Of a DNA stretch of 64,000 nucleotides, positions 56,079 through 64,000 are shown piece after piece. The translations under genes were made by a program, and so were the position numbers. Under the pieces are notes generated by a model. The model was given only the letters and a program-made list of their open reading frames with translations. It ran no database searches and was not told where the DNA came from. This DNA is from Rhodopirellula halodulae (GTDB taxonomy: Bacteria; Planctomycetota; Planctomycetia; Pirellulales; Pirellulaceae): contig NZ_JAJKFV010000011.1 of assembly GCF_020966775.1 (NCBI RefSeq), forward strand, positions 124,001-188,000, given 5' to 3'. Numbering within the stretch: position 1 is the stretch's first letter; every line of letters starts with the position of its first letter.

Positions 56079-56459
56079 ATGTCATCAACCATCCCCAATT
56101 TTGAAGCTGGTGTTCCCTGCCCCAACACCGGACAACCGCTGCTGCCCGCCATTGCGCAAGACGCCGAGACCGGCCGCGTGTTGATGCTCGCTTGGATGAA
56201 CCGCGAAGCATGGGAAGAAACACTGGCGGGTGAACGTGCCGTTTACTTCAGCCGTTCGCGAGGCAAACTTTGGCGGAAGGGTGACACCAGCGGGCACGCA
56301 CAAATTGTCCGCGAGATTCGGATCGATTGCGATGCGGATACCATTCTGCTGTCAGTCGAACAGACCGGAGCCGCGTGCCACGAAAATTATCGAAGCTGTT
56401 TCTTCCGACGCGTCGATGCCGATGGATCGACTCACATCACCGAAGAAAAACTCGCCTGA
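56079..56459 (+). CDS. hisI: Phosphoribosyl-AMP cyclohydrolase
   Basis: Opens the purine ring of phosphoribosyl-AMP, the third step of histidine synthesis. The 126-residue protein has the family blocks [35 protein letters not shown] and [28 protein letters not shown]. The Cys and Asp residues in these blocks bind Zn and Mg. It is the single-domain HisI form; no HisE domain is fused and none was found nearby. The 6-bp gap to the quinone reductase suggests one transcript. Confidence 0.95.
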   Translation: MSSTIPNFEAGVPCPNTGQPLLPAIAQDAETGRVLMLAWMNREAWEETLAGERAVYFSRSRGKLWRKGDTSGHAQIVREIRIDCDADTILLSVEQTGAACHENYRSCFFRRVDADGSTHITEEKLA

Positions 56460-56468
56460 GCCGAGACT

Positions 56469-57404
56469 TCACGATGTAGGCTTAATCTGTTTCGCAGCGG
56501 GAAATCCGTCGGGCAATGGATGTACATCCGGATGCAGCGTGTTGGCCAGAATCTCCAAGCTGTCCACCAATCGCGGCCCGGGGCGGCTGAAGTAAGCTGA
56601 ACCGTCGACCACATAAACGCGTCCGTGCTGAACGCATTGCATCGATTGCCAACCGGGATAGTTTTTTAGAATCGGCAGGTCTTGCAGAGTTCGCTCGACA
56701 CTGAACCCGCAACACGCGATGAACAAGACCTCCGGATCGGCTTGCCGAATTGCATCCCATGGTGTGGTGACCGATCGTTCACCGGCTTTGCCGATGCATT
56801 CGCGACCACCGGCCAAGTGAACCAATTCGGGACTCCAGTGCCCCGCGCTGAAGGGTGGATCGATCCATTCCAACAACATCACGCTGGGAATGGAATTCTG
56901 CGAACTGGATCTTAGCTCGTGACTTCGCTTGGCGACCTGCTCCACGCGACGGGTCAGTTGCTTGATCAGTTGTTGTGCTTGGCTTGGACACTCCGCCGCA
57001 TCACCCACCATCTGAATGCACTGCATCATCTCGGAAAGGTTGGTGGGCTCCAGGTTCACGACGTTCGGCTGTCCCGGCAGCGAACACGCGGCGGCGTTGA
57101 CCTCCGATTCCGCGACGGCACAAACATCACACAATGCTTGCGTGACGATCAAATCAGGCTGGAGCGATTCCAGCACCGGCATGTCCAACGAATACAACGC
57201 CCGTTCGGTTTGAAGGCGTTCGCGCACGAGAGCGTCAATCTCGCCACTCGTTGCATCGTTCGGGATCAACGTTTGCGTCACCTTGGGCAGCTCTTCCACG
57301 CCGGTCGGGTAATCGCACTCGTGCGTGACGCCCACCAATTGGTCCTGCAAACCAAGAGAGCAAATGATCTCGGTCGCACTGGGAAGCAGCGAAACAATCT
57401 TCAT
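56469..57404 (-). CDS. Cobalamin-binding BtuF-like protein
   Basis: A 311-residue protein with the fold of class III periplasmic binding proteins: MKIVSLLPSATEIICSLGLQDQLVGVTHECDYP, LESLQPDLIVTQALCDVCAVAE, VMLLEWIDPPFSAGHWSPELVHLAGG and DPEVLFIACCGFSVERTLQDL. This matches BtuF-type cobalamin-binding proteins. The first methionine is directly followed by the mature fold with no signal peptide, so it may be cytoplasmic, as in several similar bacterial proteins, or the leader has been lost. No btuCD genes are next to it. Confidence 0.85.
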   Translation of the reverse strand: MKIVSLLPSATEIICSLGLQDQLVGVTHECDYPTGVEELPKVTQTLIPNDATSGEIDALVRERLQTERALYSLDMPVLESLQPDLIVTQALCDVCAVAESEVNAAACSLPGQPNVVNLEPTNLSEMMQCIQMVGDAAECPSQAQQLIKQLTRRVEQVAKRSHELRSSSQNSIPSVMLLEWIDPPFSAGHWSPELVHLAGGRECIGKAGERSVTTPWDAIRQADPEVLFIACCGFSVERTLQDLPILKNYPGWQSMQCVQHGRVYVVDGSAYFSRPGPRLVDSLEILANTLHPDVHPLPDGFPAAKQIKPTS

Positions 57405-57601
57405 AGATGTTGGTCGTTGAGAATTGATGCAAACCGGTCACTGTAGCACCGTCATTGAGAGCCCAACATGTGCCCAGCCCCGGCAAGGCCCGGATTCAAT
57501 CGCTGGCACTTGCTTGGCGAGTTCGCAGCAACGATGATCGAAGCCCTCTCATTCCCACCCACGGGAAAGATCCCGCCCACACCCCACCTCGAGTCGCCCC
57601 C

Positions 57602-60271
57602 ATGAAGCTCGCTGCACTTCGGAATCCCGGCATTGGAATGTTCCTGCCGAAGCTTTCCATCTCTCGCGGAAAACAATCGCTCACTTGTTTGTCGTTGTTT
57701 CTGCTGATCACGTCGTTCACGAATTCATTGCCGGCGGACTCACCCGATGCATCCAACCAGGCTCGGCGAGAGATCCAAGAAGGTGTTCCCCAAGGGAAAT
57801 TGACGCGAGGCGTTTTCGAGGCGAGCAAGGTGTTCCCGGGGACTCGTCGTGACTATGCGGTCTACGTTCCGGCTCAATATCAATCCGACCAACCCGCCAA
57901 CCTGATGGTCTTCATGGATGGGTTGAACTACGCCAAGCCCAATGGTGCTTATCGCGTTCCGACGGTGCTCGACAACATGATCGCCGACGGAACCTTGCAA
58001 CCCACCATTGCGGTGTTCGTAAACCCCGGAACCATCGTCGCAACCAAGCCCGACGCAAAGAACCGTAGCAATCGATCGTTCGAATACGATTCGCTCGGTG
58101 ATCGCTACGCAACGTTCTTGATCGACGAATTCCTTCCAGTCGCATTGGGTGATTTGAATGTCGCGACCGATCCCAAACAACGCGCCGTCGCGGGCAGTTC
58201 CTCCGGTGGGATTTGTGCCTTCACCGTGGCTTGGGAACGACCGGACCAATTCGGAAAAGTGTTGTCGCACATCGGCAGTTACACCAACATTCGTGGTGGA
58301 TGGGAATACCCTGGCTTGATCCGCAAAACAAAATCCAATCCAAAACCACTTCGTGTCTATTTGCAAGACGGACGTGATGACCTGAGCAACTTGCACGGCA
58401 GTTGGCCACTCGGAAATCGTGACATGGCAGCCGCGTTGCAGTTCGCCGGTTATCCCTACAAATTCGTGATGACCGATGGTGGACACAGTGGCAAATGGGC
58501 GGGTGAAGAACTTCCCGCGGCGTTGGAATGGTTGTGGGACGAGAACGCTGAATCCACCCACATTCCTCATGTCTCGACCAAGCCTAAATGGGAACCGCAC
58601 CCGTTGGCTGTTGCACGCGAAGATGTCCCCCACGGCACCGTCACCGAAATGCCCATTTGGGAATCCAAAGTGTTTCCCAACACGATTCGGAAGTGGGCGA
58701 TCTATGTGCCGGCTCAGTACGATCCCAGCACGCCAGCAGCATTGATGGTGTTCCAAGACGGCGAGCGGATGCGTGACACGAAAGGCCGCTGGCGGATCCC
58801 GACCGTGCTGGACAACCTGATCGCCAGCGGCGACATGCCGCCAACCATCGCCGTCTTTCTCGATCCCGGCCACGACAAGGACAAACCTAGGCGAGGAAAG
58901 AAATCATCCAATCGTGGGTTTGAGTACGACAGTCTTGGAGATCGCTACAGCCGGTTCCTGTTAGAAGAGATCCTGCCGGAAGTCGAGAAGCAATACAACT
59001 TGTCCGACGATCCCAAGATGCGAGCCATCGGTGGATCCAGCTCCGGTGCCATTTGTGCCTTCACCGTCGCTTGGGAACGCCCCGATCAATTCGGCAAGGT
59101 CTATTCGAGCGTTGGCAGCTTCGTGAATCTTCGCGGCGGCGATGCGTACCCAGGATTGATCCGCAAGACGGAACCCAAACCGATTCGCATCACGATGTCG
59201 GACACCAGCGGTGACAACGACAATCCATTTGGGCATTGGCCCATCGCGAATTTACGCATGGCTGATGCGCTGCAGTACATGGGTTACGACGCTCGATTGG
59301 ATTGGGCCGAAGGCTATGGGCACAACGCCGACTACGGCAGCTATCAGTTTCCCGCCGCGATGAAGTGGCTGTGGCGAAACGAGTCCCACACACCGCAAAT
59401 TGACACATCAGATGACTTGCGCGGCGACCTGACGTTGTTGAACCTATTGATCCCGGATAAAGATTGGGAAGTGGTGGCCAAAGACTTGGGATTTTCAGAC
59501 GCACCATGCAGTGATAACGAAGGCAACTTCTACTACTGCGACATGCGTGCTCCTGCCATCGTTCGAGTCGATGCTAGAGATCAATCCAAAACCACCATCG
59601 CGAAGGAATCCGTCAGCGGTTTGATGTTTGGCCCGGACGGTTTGATGTACGCCTGCCAAGGATCTCAAAAGCGAGTCATCTCGATCGATCCCAACAACGG
59701 CGAAGTCAAAATCATCGCGGAAGACGTCGCCCCGAATGACTTGGCCGTCACCGATGACGGTTACCTGTTCATCACCGAAACACGCACGCATCACGTCACG
59801 CGAATCAACATTGCCACCGGAGAGAAAACGATTGCCGATGAAGGGTTGGTCCGCCCTAATGGCATCGCCTTGTCCAATGACGGAGGAACATTGGCCGTGT
59901 CGGATCACGGCGGCGAAGTCACTTGGACTTTCCGAGTCAATCCAGGCGGAATCTTGGACGCGAAGATGCCGACCATGCCTATGCGATTGCCAATCGACCC
60001 CAAAGGCGAATTCAATTTCAACCAACCACCGCCGTACTTGACGGCCTCCAAGGGAGACGGAATGGCCGTCGACAAAAAGGGTCGCTACTACGTCACCAGC
60101 GCCGTCGGTGTGCAGATCTTTGATCCGACCGGGCGTCCTTGCGGAGTGCTCCCCACGCCCGATCCGACGAAACCACTGACCAGTTGTTTTTTGGCGGGGC
60201 CCGAACATTCACATCTGTATGTGACCAACGGCCCAACGATTTTTCGTCGCCAGCTTAGCGTCGAGAAGTAG
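57602..60271 (+). CDS. Secreted protein with two tandem esterase domains and a gluconolactonase-like propeller
   Basis: The protein is 889 residues from ATG 57602 (MKLAALRNPGIGMFLP); the frame is open 49 codons further upstream. A signal peptide (LTCLSLFLLITSFTNSLPA) precedes two esterase-D/enterochelin-esterase-type alpha/beta-hydrolase domains. Each has ASKVFPGT or ESKVFPNT, FEYDSLGDRY, and a nucleophile elbow: GSSSGG at Ser200 and GSSSGA at Ser480. The catalytic-His regions (DGGHSGKW, EGYGHNADY) are both retained. From about residue 615 a six-bladed SMP-30/gluconolactonase-like domain follows (PCSDNEGNFYYCDM, NGIALSNDGGTLAVSDHG, GDGMAVDKKGRYYVTSAVGVQIFDPTG). The copies are offset by 840 bp. 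Probably a secreted carbohydrate-ester enzyme. Confidence 0.88.
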   Translation: MKLAALRNPGIGMFLPKLSISRGKQSLTCLSLFLLITSFTNSLPADSPDASNQARREIQEGVPQGKLTRGVFEASKVFPGTRRDYAVYVPAQYQSDQPANLMVFMDGLNYAKPNGAYRVPTVLDNMIADGTLQPTIAVFVNPGTIVATKPDAKNRSNRSFEYDSLGDRYATFLIDEFLPVALGDLNVATDPKQRAVAGSSSGGICAFTVAWERPDQFGKVLSHIGSYTNIRGGWEYPGLIRKTKSNPKPLRVYLQDGRDDLSNLHGSWPLGNRDMAAALQFAGYPYKFVMTDGGHSGKWAGEELPAALEWLWDENAESTHIPHVSTKPKWEPHPLAVAREDVPHGTVTEMPIWESKVFPNTIRKWAIYVPAQYDPSTPAALMVFQDGERMRDTKGRWRIPTVLDNLIASGDMPPTIAVFLDPGHDKDKPRRGKKSSNRGFEYDSLGDRYSRFLLEEILPEVEKQYNLSDDPKMRAIGGSSSGAICAFTVAWERPDQFGKVYSSVGSFVNLRGGDAYPGLIRKTEPKPIRITMSDTSGDNDNPFGHWPIANLRMADALQYMGYDARLDWAEGYGHNADYGSYQFPAAMKWLWRNESHTPQIDTSDDLRGDLTLLNLLIPDKDWEVVAKDLGFSDAPCSDNEGNFYYCDMRAPAIVRVDARDQSKTTIAKESVSGLMFGPDGLMYACQGSQKRVISIDPNNGEVKIIAEDVAPNDLAVTDDGYLFITETRTHHVTRINIATGEKTIADEGLVRPNGIALSNDGGTLAVSDHGGEVTWTFRVNPGGILDAKMPTMPMRLPIDPKGEFNFNQPPPYLTASKGDGMAVDKKGRYYVTSAVGVQIFDPTGRPCGVLPTPDPTKPLTSCFLAGPEHSHLYVTNGPTIFRRQLSVEK

Positions 60272-60286
60272 CGAGGAAAGACCAAC

Positions 60287-60320
60287 GTCGTTCAGGCTGG
60301 CGTGACTCCGCCTGAACGAC
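60287..60320. terminator. Bidirectional terminator-like hairpin
   Basis: An 11-bp perfect inverted repeat (GTCGTTCAGGC at 60287-60297, GCCTGAACGAC at 60310-60320) with a 12-base loop lies between two convergent genes. There is no T tract, so termination is inferred from position. Confidence 0.5.
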
Positions 60321-60374
60321 CAATGGTCGACATCGCTTCCACTCTGACGCGGCCTCGATCCGCGTGAGCATGCC

Positions 60375-60764
60375 TCAGGCGGATCGATTGCTGGGCAGCA
60401 ACGATCGAAAGAATCGCGGCAGCATCCCCATGTAGCAGGAACACTGCGGGCACACGGTGCTTTGTTCACTGACGAGGAATTCACACCTTGGGCAGGGGCG
60501 TCTTGATTCGGTTGTCTCGGCGACCGTTTCCTTGGTAGCGGACTGTGAACCGGGAGCGACATCGGCCACGCCCAAGATTCGCATCACCCCGGTGTCTGAC
60601 AGGGGATCCCGCGGTGCAGTGCTGTTCATGGACGGCATAACTGGTTCCTCCATCGGGATGGTGACCATCGCTTGGCATTTGGGACAGGGAAGAGTTTTCC
60701 CCGCCAGCGCCCCAGCGGCTCGCAAATGATGCCCGTTCGGACAGGTCAGTGATCTTCGATTCAT
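60375..60764 (-). CDS. Zinc-ribbon protein, 129 residues
   Basis: The start at 60764 (MNRRSLTCPNGHHL) is preferred because AGGA stands 8 bases before it; ATG 60773 is also possible. The N-terminal ribbon (CPNGHHLRAAGALAGKTLPCPKC) and the C-terminal ribbon (CPRCEFLVSEQSTVCPQC) each have two CxxC/CxxG-type pairs that should bind Zn. The middle ~50 residues are Thr/Ser/Glu-rich and disordered. The last residues (YMGMLPRFFRSLLPSNRSA) are hydrophobic and basic. No function can be assigned. It is divergent from the response regulator. Confidence 0.72.
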   Translation of the reverse strand: MNRRSLTCPNGHHLRAAGALAGKTLPCPKCQAMVTIPMEEPVMPSMNSTAPRDPLSDTGVMRILGVADVAPGSQSATKETVAETTESRRPCPRCEFLVSEQSTVCPQCSCYMGMLPRFFRSLLPSNRSA

Positions 60765-60870
60765 TGTTTTCATCCTGAGTTTGAGTTCCGCGCTGCGATC
60801 CAATGGCGTTCGGCACTGCTGAGCTTCAATGCCACTGACCGGCCGGAGTTCCGGGGAAACAACTGAAAAG

Positions 60871-60881
60871 AATGATTCTCA
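60871..60881. promoter_or_regulatory. Small palindrome upstream of the response regulator
   Basis: AGAATGATTCT is a 5-1-5 palindrome set in an AT-rich stretch (60866-60888) within a GC-rich region, about 95 bases before the response regulator start. It loosely resembles a Fur-type site (10 of 19 consensus positions by eye). Only a candidate operator. Confidence 0.25.
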
Positions 60882-60973
60882 ATAAAACGCACGCTCCATA
60901 GAGTTCCGGCGGAACCTTCGCGCCGCATTGGGGTTCCAACGCACGAACGTTCAGCTACGAGTAGGAAATCCTG

Positions 60974-61654
60974 ATGCAGAATCGACTGTTACTAGTCGAA
61001 GACGATCCCCATTTGGCAGCGATGGTCTGTGACTTTCTTCATGAAAACGGTTTCGAAGTCGAAATCGAAAACGATGGAGAGTTAGCCGCCAAACGAATTG
61101 TCCACGACCGCTTTGATGCGGTTGTGCTGGACATCGGTTTACCCGGAATGAACGGGATCGATGTGTGCCGCGAGGTACGCCGTCAATTCAACGGTCCGAT
61201 TCTGATCCTGACTGCTCGTGGCGAAGAAATCGACGAAGTGGTCGCGTTGGAAGTGGGGGCCGACGACTTCATGAGCAAACCGGTTCGGCCGCGTGCATTG
61301 CTTGCGCGGCTCAAGAACCACCTTCGAAAATCGGATTCGCAAATGCTAGAGGAAGATCAAATTGTCGTTGGCGATCTGATCGTTCATCCCGCAAAACGCC
61401 AAGTCACCATCGCTGGCACCACCGTCGACATGACCACCGCGGAGTTTGACTTGATTGAATACCTGGCGATTCGTGCCGGATCGGTCGTGGCCCGCAAAGA
61501 CATCTACGTCGATTTGCTGGGATTACCGTATGACGGTTTGGATCGATCCATCGACCTGCGAGTCTCTCGGGTTCGTCGCAAACTCGGGGACGATCCCAAC
61601 CAACCCACGCGAATCAAATCCGTTCGCGGGGTGGGTTACCTGATGGCGAAGTGA
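60974..61654 (+). CDS. OmpR-family response regulator
   Basis: A 226-residue DNA-binding regulator. The receiver domain (residues 1-120) has the acidic pair Asp10/Asp11, the phospho-acceptor Asp53 in VVLDIGLPGMNG, the Thr in ILTARGEE and the Lys in MSKPV. The C-terminal winged helix (IVVGDLIVHPAKRQVTIAGTTVDMTTAEFDLIEYLAIRAGSVVARKD, then GLDRSIDLRVSRVRRKLGDDPNQPTRIKSVRGVGYLM) is the usual Trans_reg_C domain. It is close to RstA/CpxR-type sequences. No histidine kinase gene lies next to it in the window, so its partner is elsewhere or it accepts phosphate from another kinase, such as the hybrid kinase 6 kb away (speculative). Confidence 0.95.
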   Translation: MQNRLLLVEDDPHLAAMVCDFLHENGFEVEIENDGELAAKRIVHDRFDAVVLDIGLPGMNGIDVCREVRRQFNGPILILTARGEEIDEVVALEVGADDFMSKPVRPRALLARLKNHLRKSDSQMLEEDQIVVGDLIVHPAKRQVTIAGTTVDMTTAEFDLIEYLAIRAGSVVARKDIYVDLLGLPYDGLDRSIDLRVSRVRRKLGDDPNQPTRIKSVRGVGYLMAK

Positions 61655-61668
61655 GCCGTTGCGGCTCA
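61652..61668. terminator. Hairpin formed by the two convergent stop codons
   Basis: TGAGCCG (61652-61658) and CGGCTCA (61662-61668) form a 7-bp stem with a TTG loop. Its two ends are the TGA of the response regulator and the TGA (read on the minus strand) of the polyketide synthase. No T tract, so a weak bidirectional terminator at best. Confidence 0.4.
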
Positions 61669-63999
61669 GTGGGCCGCCGCGTGTTGCTCCATCCGTTTCG
61701 CCAATTCCCGAGCGTGTTCGCCTGTCAGCATCGAGAAGTGATCCCCGCTGGTCTGCTCACTGCGAACTTCACTGGCCAATCGCGTCGACCAATCCAGGTG
61801 GTCAGTCCAGTTCTCCCCAGATGAGCTTTCCAAAGCCGTCGTGCTTTCGGGCAAGATCAATTGCACCGAAGGACTCTTTGGATTGATCTGGTACCCCTTG
61901 ATGAACTTCACATGTTGCCGGCTGGTGTCGATCAACTTGCGGACCATCTCCGGGGACGCGGATTGACTCAGTACTCCAGCACGTTGAGCCTCTTCCAACA
62001 CGCGTTGCCAAATGCGGTCCGTGCCTCGAACATCTTCCAGTTCGTCCGAGGTCAGGTGCATATCCGTTCCTGAGAACGCATTGGAAAATTGGATCAGATC
62101 AGCGACGAACTGAACGTCATCGTTGGGATCCACGTTGCGATAGATCGACGGCAAAGGCGTGTCGAGCAAACTGACCGAAATATTTTCGCGGCCCGCTTCT
62201 TCTAAACGACGAGCCAACTCCAAAGCGAACACGCCGCCGGCGGACCAACCGATCAATCTCAGTTCATCGTCGGCAAAGTGTTGTTCAACGAGACCAACAT
62301 ACTCGCGCATCATCGAATCCAACGACGTTGGCGGTTCGCTGACGCCATCGGATCCACCACCCACCAACGCGTACACGGGTTGATCCTCGTCCACTTGCTG
62401 AGAGAAATCGAGGTAGCACGCGGATGAACCACCCAACGGGTGCACACACAACCAAGGCGACCGGTTCCCGTCAGACTTCAAAGGAACAATCAAAGCCGAC
62501 GCTTCTTGCTTTCCGGATCCCTTCGCAGTCGTTTTGTCGGTCGCCTTGGAACCGTCGCCGTCACCAAACTGAGACACGACATGTGACACCAAACTGTTGA
62601 TCGAAGGAGATTCCACCAAAGCTGACATCGGGATCGTGATCGCCAAGCGTTGTTCGAGGTTGTTCTTCAGTTCCATCGCGATCAACGAGTCCATCCCCAA
62701 CTCGCTCAGCTTTTGCTTGACGTCAATTTGCTCGGCTTCCCATCCCATCAGACGAGCCAGCTCCGTCGCAAAGTACTCCCGCAAACGCTCGGATCGGTCG
62801 TCCTCATTGAGCCCTGCAATCTGTCCCCGGAATTCATGATCGACCTGATCTGTCGAACGTTCCGAGTCCGCTGTTGCTTGATCAGCAAACTCAGCGAAGA
62901 ACGGTCGGGTGCGACGCATGCTCTGAATCATCGCCGGCCAATCGACGTCCATCACGGCGACATAGCGATCACCAGCATCGACGACTTCCTGCATGGTTTC
63001 GAAACAGGCTTCCGCGGGAAGCAACCGCATGCCACGAGACTGCAACTGCGACGAGCGATCTTCGGTCGCTGCCATTCCCGATTCCGCCCAGGGCCCCCAA
63101 GCGATGCTGGTCGCTGGCAAACCCATTCCCCGTCGGTAATCTGCCAGTCCATCCAGAAAACTATTCGCCGCAGCGTAGTTGGCTTGTCCGGGCGAACCCA
63201 AACACGCAGCGATGGACGAGAACATCACAAATGATTCCAGAGGCAGGTTTTTTGTCGCCTCATGCAAGTTCCATCCACCCTGAACCTTGGGCTGGAACGG
63301 CACTCGCAGTTGTTCGTCGGTCATGTCCATCAGCAATCCATCACGAAGCACTCCCGCAGCGTGATAGACATGGCGAATCGGAGGCATCGTTGCTGGCAGG
63401 CTGGTCAGAGCCGCCTGAAGCGATTCCAGCCGACCGACGTCTCCTTGCACCACCTCGATGTTGACGCTGTCCGCTGACGCTCGAATGGAATCAATCGCCG
63501 ACGCAACTTCGGCGGATGGTTCCCGGCGTGACAGCAATGCCAAACTGCGGTGCCCATCTTCCACCAGTCGTTGAGCCAGCTTGAGCCCGATCGCTCCCGT
63601 TCCGCCGGTGATCAACACCGATCCTAATTCCGTTTGCGTCGAGGATTCCGACTCACCCGAATCAAGATCCACCCCGGTCGCCATCCGCGTGATGACTTTG
63701 CCGATATTCTTTCGCTGCGCCATGTAGCGGAAAGTTTCGACCATTTCGGTTTGATCGAATTCGGTGCAGGCAATCGGTTGCAGTTCGCCCGAGTCAACCT
63801 TCTCCGACAGCTCGTTCCACAACTTTTCAATCTTTGTCGGACGTTGGCGAAGCACACGGTCCAAGTCGATGGCGTGATATGACAAATTGTCCTGAAAGGG
63901 AAGCAAACCGACTTTGCGGTCTTGGTAGATGTCCGTCTTGCCGATCTCCAAGAACCGTCCGTAGGCATTCAGCACGCCCAAGCTCTTAGGAATCGCATC
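61666..63999 (-). CDS. Type I polyketide synthase, C-terminal part (ER end-KR-ACP-TE), 5' partial
   Basis: The frame is open to the window end, so the N-terminal KS/AT and other modules lie outside. From the N-terminal side visible here: the end of an enoylreductase domain ([21 protein letters not shown], then a helical segment with [14 protein letters not shown]), a ketoreductase Rossmann domain ([64 protein letters not shown] with the catalytic Ser/Tyr), an acyl-carrier domain with the phosphopantetheine Ser in [12 protein letters not shown], and a thioesterase ([15 protein letters not shown], nucleophile in [13 protein letters not shown], His near SGDHFSML). The TE ends the chain, so this is the final module of a highly reducing synthase. 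Confidence 0.9.
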   Translation of the reverse strand, partial: DAIPKSLGVLNAYGRFLEIGKTDIYQDRKVGLLPFQDNLSYHAIDLDRVLRQRPTKIEKLWNELSEKVDSGELQPIACTEFDQTEMVETFRYMAQRKNIGKVITRMATGVDLDSGESESSTQTELGSVLITGGTGAIGLKLAQRLVEDGHRSLALLSRREPSAEVASAIDSIRASADSVNIEVVQGDVGRLESLQAALTSLPATMPPIRHVYHAAGVLRDGLLMDMTDEQLRVPFQPKVQGGWNLHEATKNLPLESFVMFSSIAACLGSPGQANYAAANSFLDGLADYRRGMGLPATSIAWGPWAESGMAATEDRSSQLQSRGMRLLPAEACFETMQEVVDAGDRYVAVMDVDWPAMIQSMRRTRPFFAEFADQATADSERSTDQVDHEFRGQIAGLNEDDRSERLREYFATELARLMGWEAEQIDVKQKLSELGMDSLIAMELKNNLEQRLAITIPMSALVESPSINSLVSHVVSQFGDGDGSKATDKTTAKGSGKQEASALIVPLKSDGNRSPWLCVHPLGGSSACYLDFSQQVDEDQPVYALVGGGSDGVSEPPTSLDSMMREYVGLVEQHFADDELRLIGWSAGGVFALELARRLEEAGRENISVSLLDTPLPSIYRNVDPNDDVQFVADLIQFSNAFSGTDMHLTSDELEDVRGTDRIWQRVLEEAQRAGVLSQSASPEMVRKLIDTSRQHVKFIKGYQINPKSPSVQLILPESTTALESSSGENWTDHLDWSTRLASEVRSEQTSGDHFSMLTGEHARELAKRMEQHAAAH

Positions 64000-64000
64000 A

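Overview
The window reads as a high-GC chromosome segment of a planctomycete, most like Rhodopirellula or another Pirellulaceae member. This is inferred from family content. There are two pairs of planctomycete-type cytochrome/secreted genes (DUF1549/DUF1553 with DUF1501; DUF1592-type with DUF1552), exported TIM-barrel isomerase and Gfo/Idh proteins, a DUF1844 protein, an ECF sigma factor next to a Ser/Thr kinase, a WXG100-like protein and a type I polyketide synthase. No rRNA, tRNA, CRISPR array, transposase or phage gene was seen. The segment looks like ordinary chromosome rather than an island.

Layout. 1-4.2 kb: the end of a DUF1549/DUF1553 cytochrome-type gene, a DUF1501 gene and a Tat-type hydroxypyruvate isomerase-like gene, closed by a clear terminator. 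4.3-9.9 kb: a hypothetical gene, an exported PQQ-type beta-propeller protein, a gene-poor stretch with an orphan terminator-like hairpin, pyrG and a DUF1844 gene. 9.9-17.5 kb: a tightly packed operon of a giant exported TPR protein, a TolQ/ExbB-like channel, a TolR/ExbD-like protein and a 925-residue protein. The last has a TonB-like membrane segment, a proline-rich linker and a C-terminal alpha/alpha-toroid domain, and is the most unusual item in the window. 17.5-26.1 kb, mostly minus strand: a DEAD-box helicase, a small plus-strand gene missed by length cut-offs, and an overlapping Gfo/Idh-glcD-glcE-glcF cluster with a TIM-barrel isomerase upstream.

26.4-37.1 kb: a TPR/WXG100-like overlapping pair, the DUF1592-type and DUF1552 pair, an aldo/keto reductase, a degenerate GT2-like protein, and an overlapping xylB-proB pair. 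37.3-48.1 kb: a Tat lipoprotein resembling a solute-binding protein, a DASH cryptochrome/photolyase, an LRR lipoprotein, a CPXCG zinc-ribbon protein, comB, an exported sulfatase-modifying-factor-like protein, a large exported esterase, a membrane protein and a histone deacetylase-family protein. 48.2-55 kb: a signalling operon of ECF sigma factor, transmembrane Ser/Thr kinase and hybrid histidine kinase, joined by overlaps. 55-64 kb: a quinone reductase, hisI, a BtuF-like protein, a secreted protein with two tandem esterase domains and a gluconolactonase-like propeller, a zinc-ribbon protein, an OmpR-type response regulator, and the C-terminal part (ER end-KR-ACP-TE) of a polyketide synthase that runs off the window.

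Many starts were moved downstream from the longest ORF because the extensions overlap neighbours or lack coding character. GTG and TTG starts are common. Function statements rest on motifs read by eye, not on database searches.
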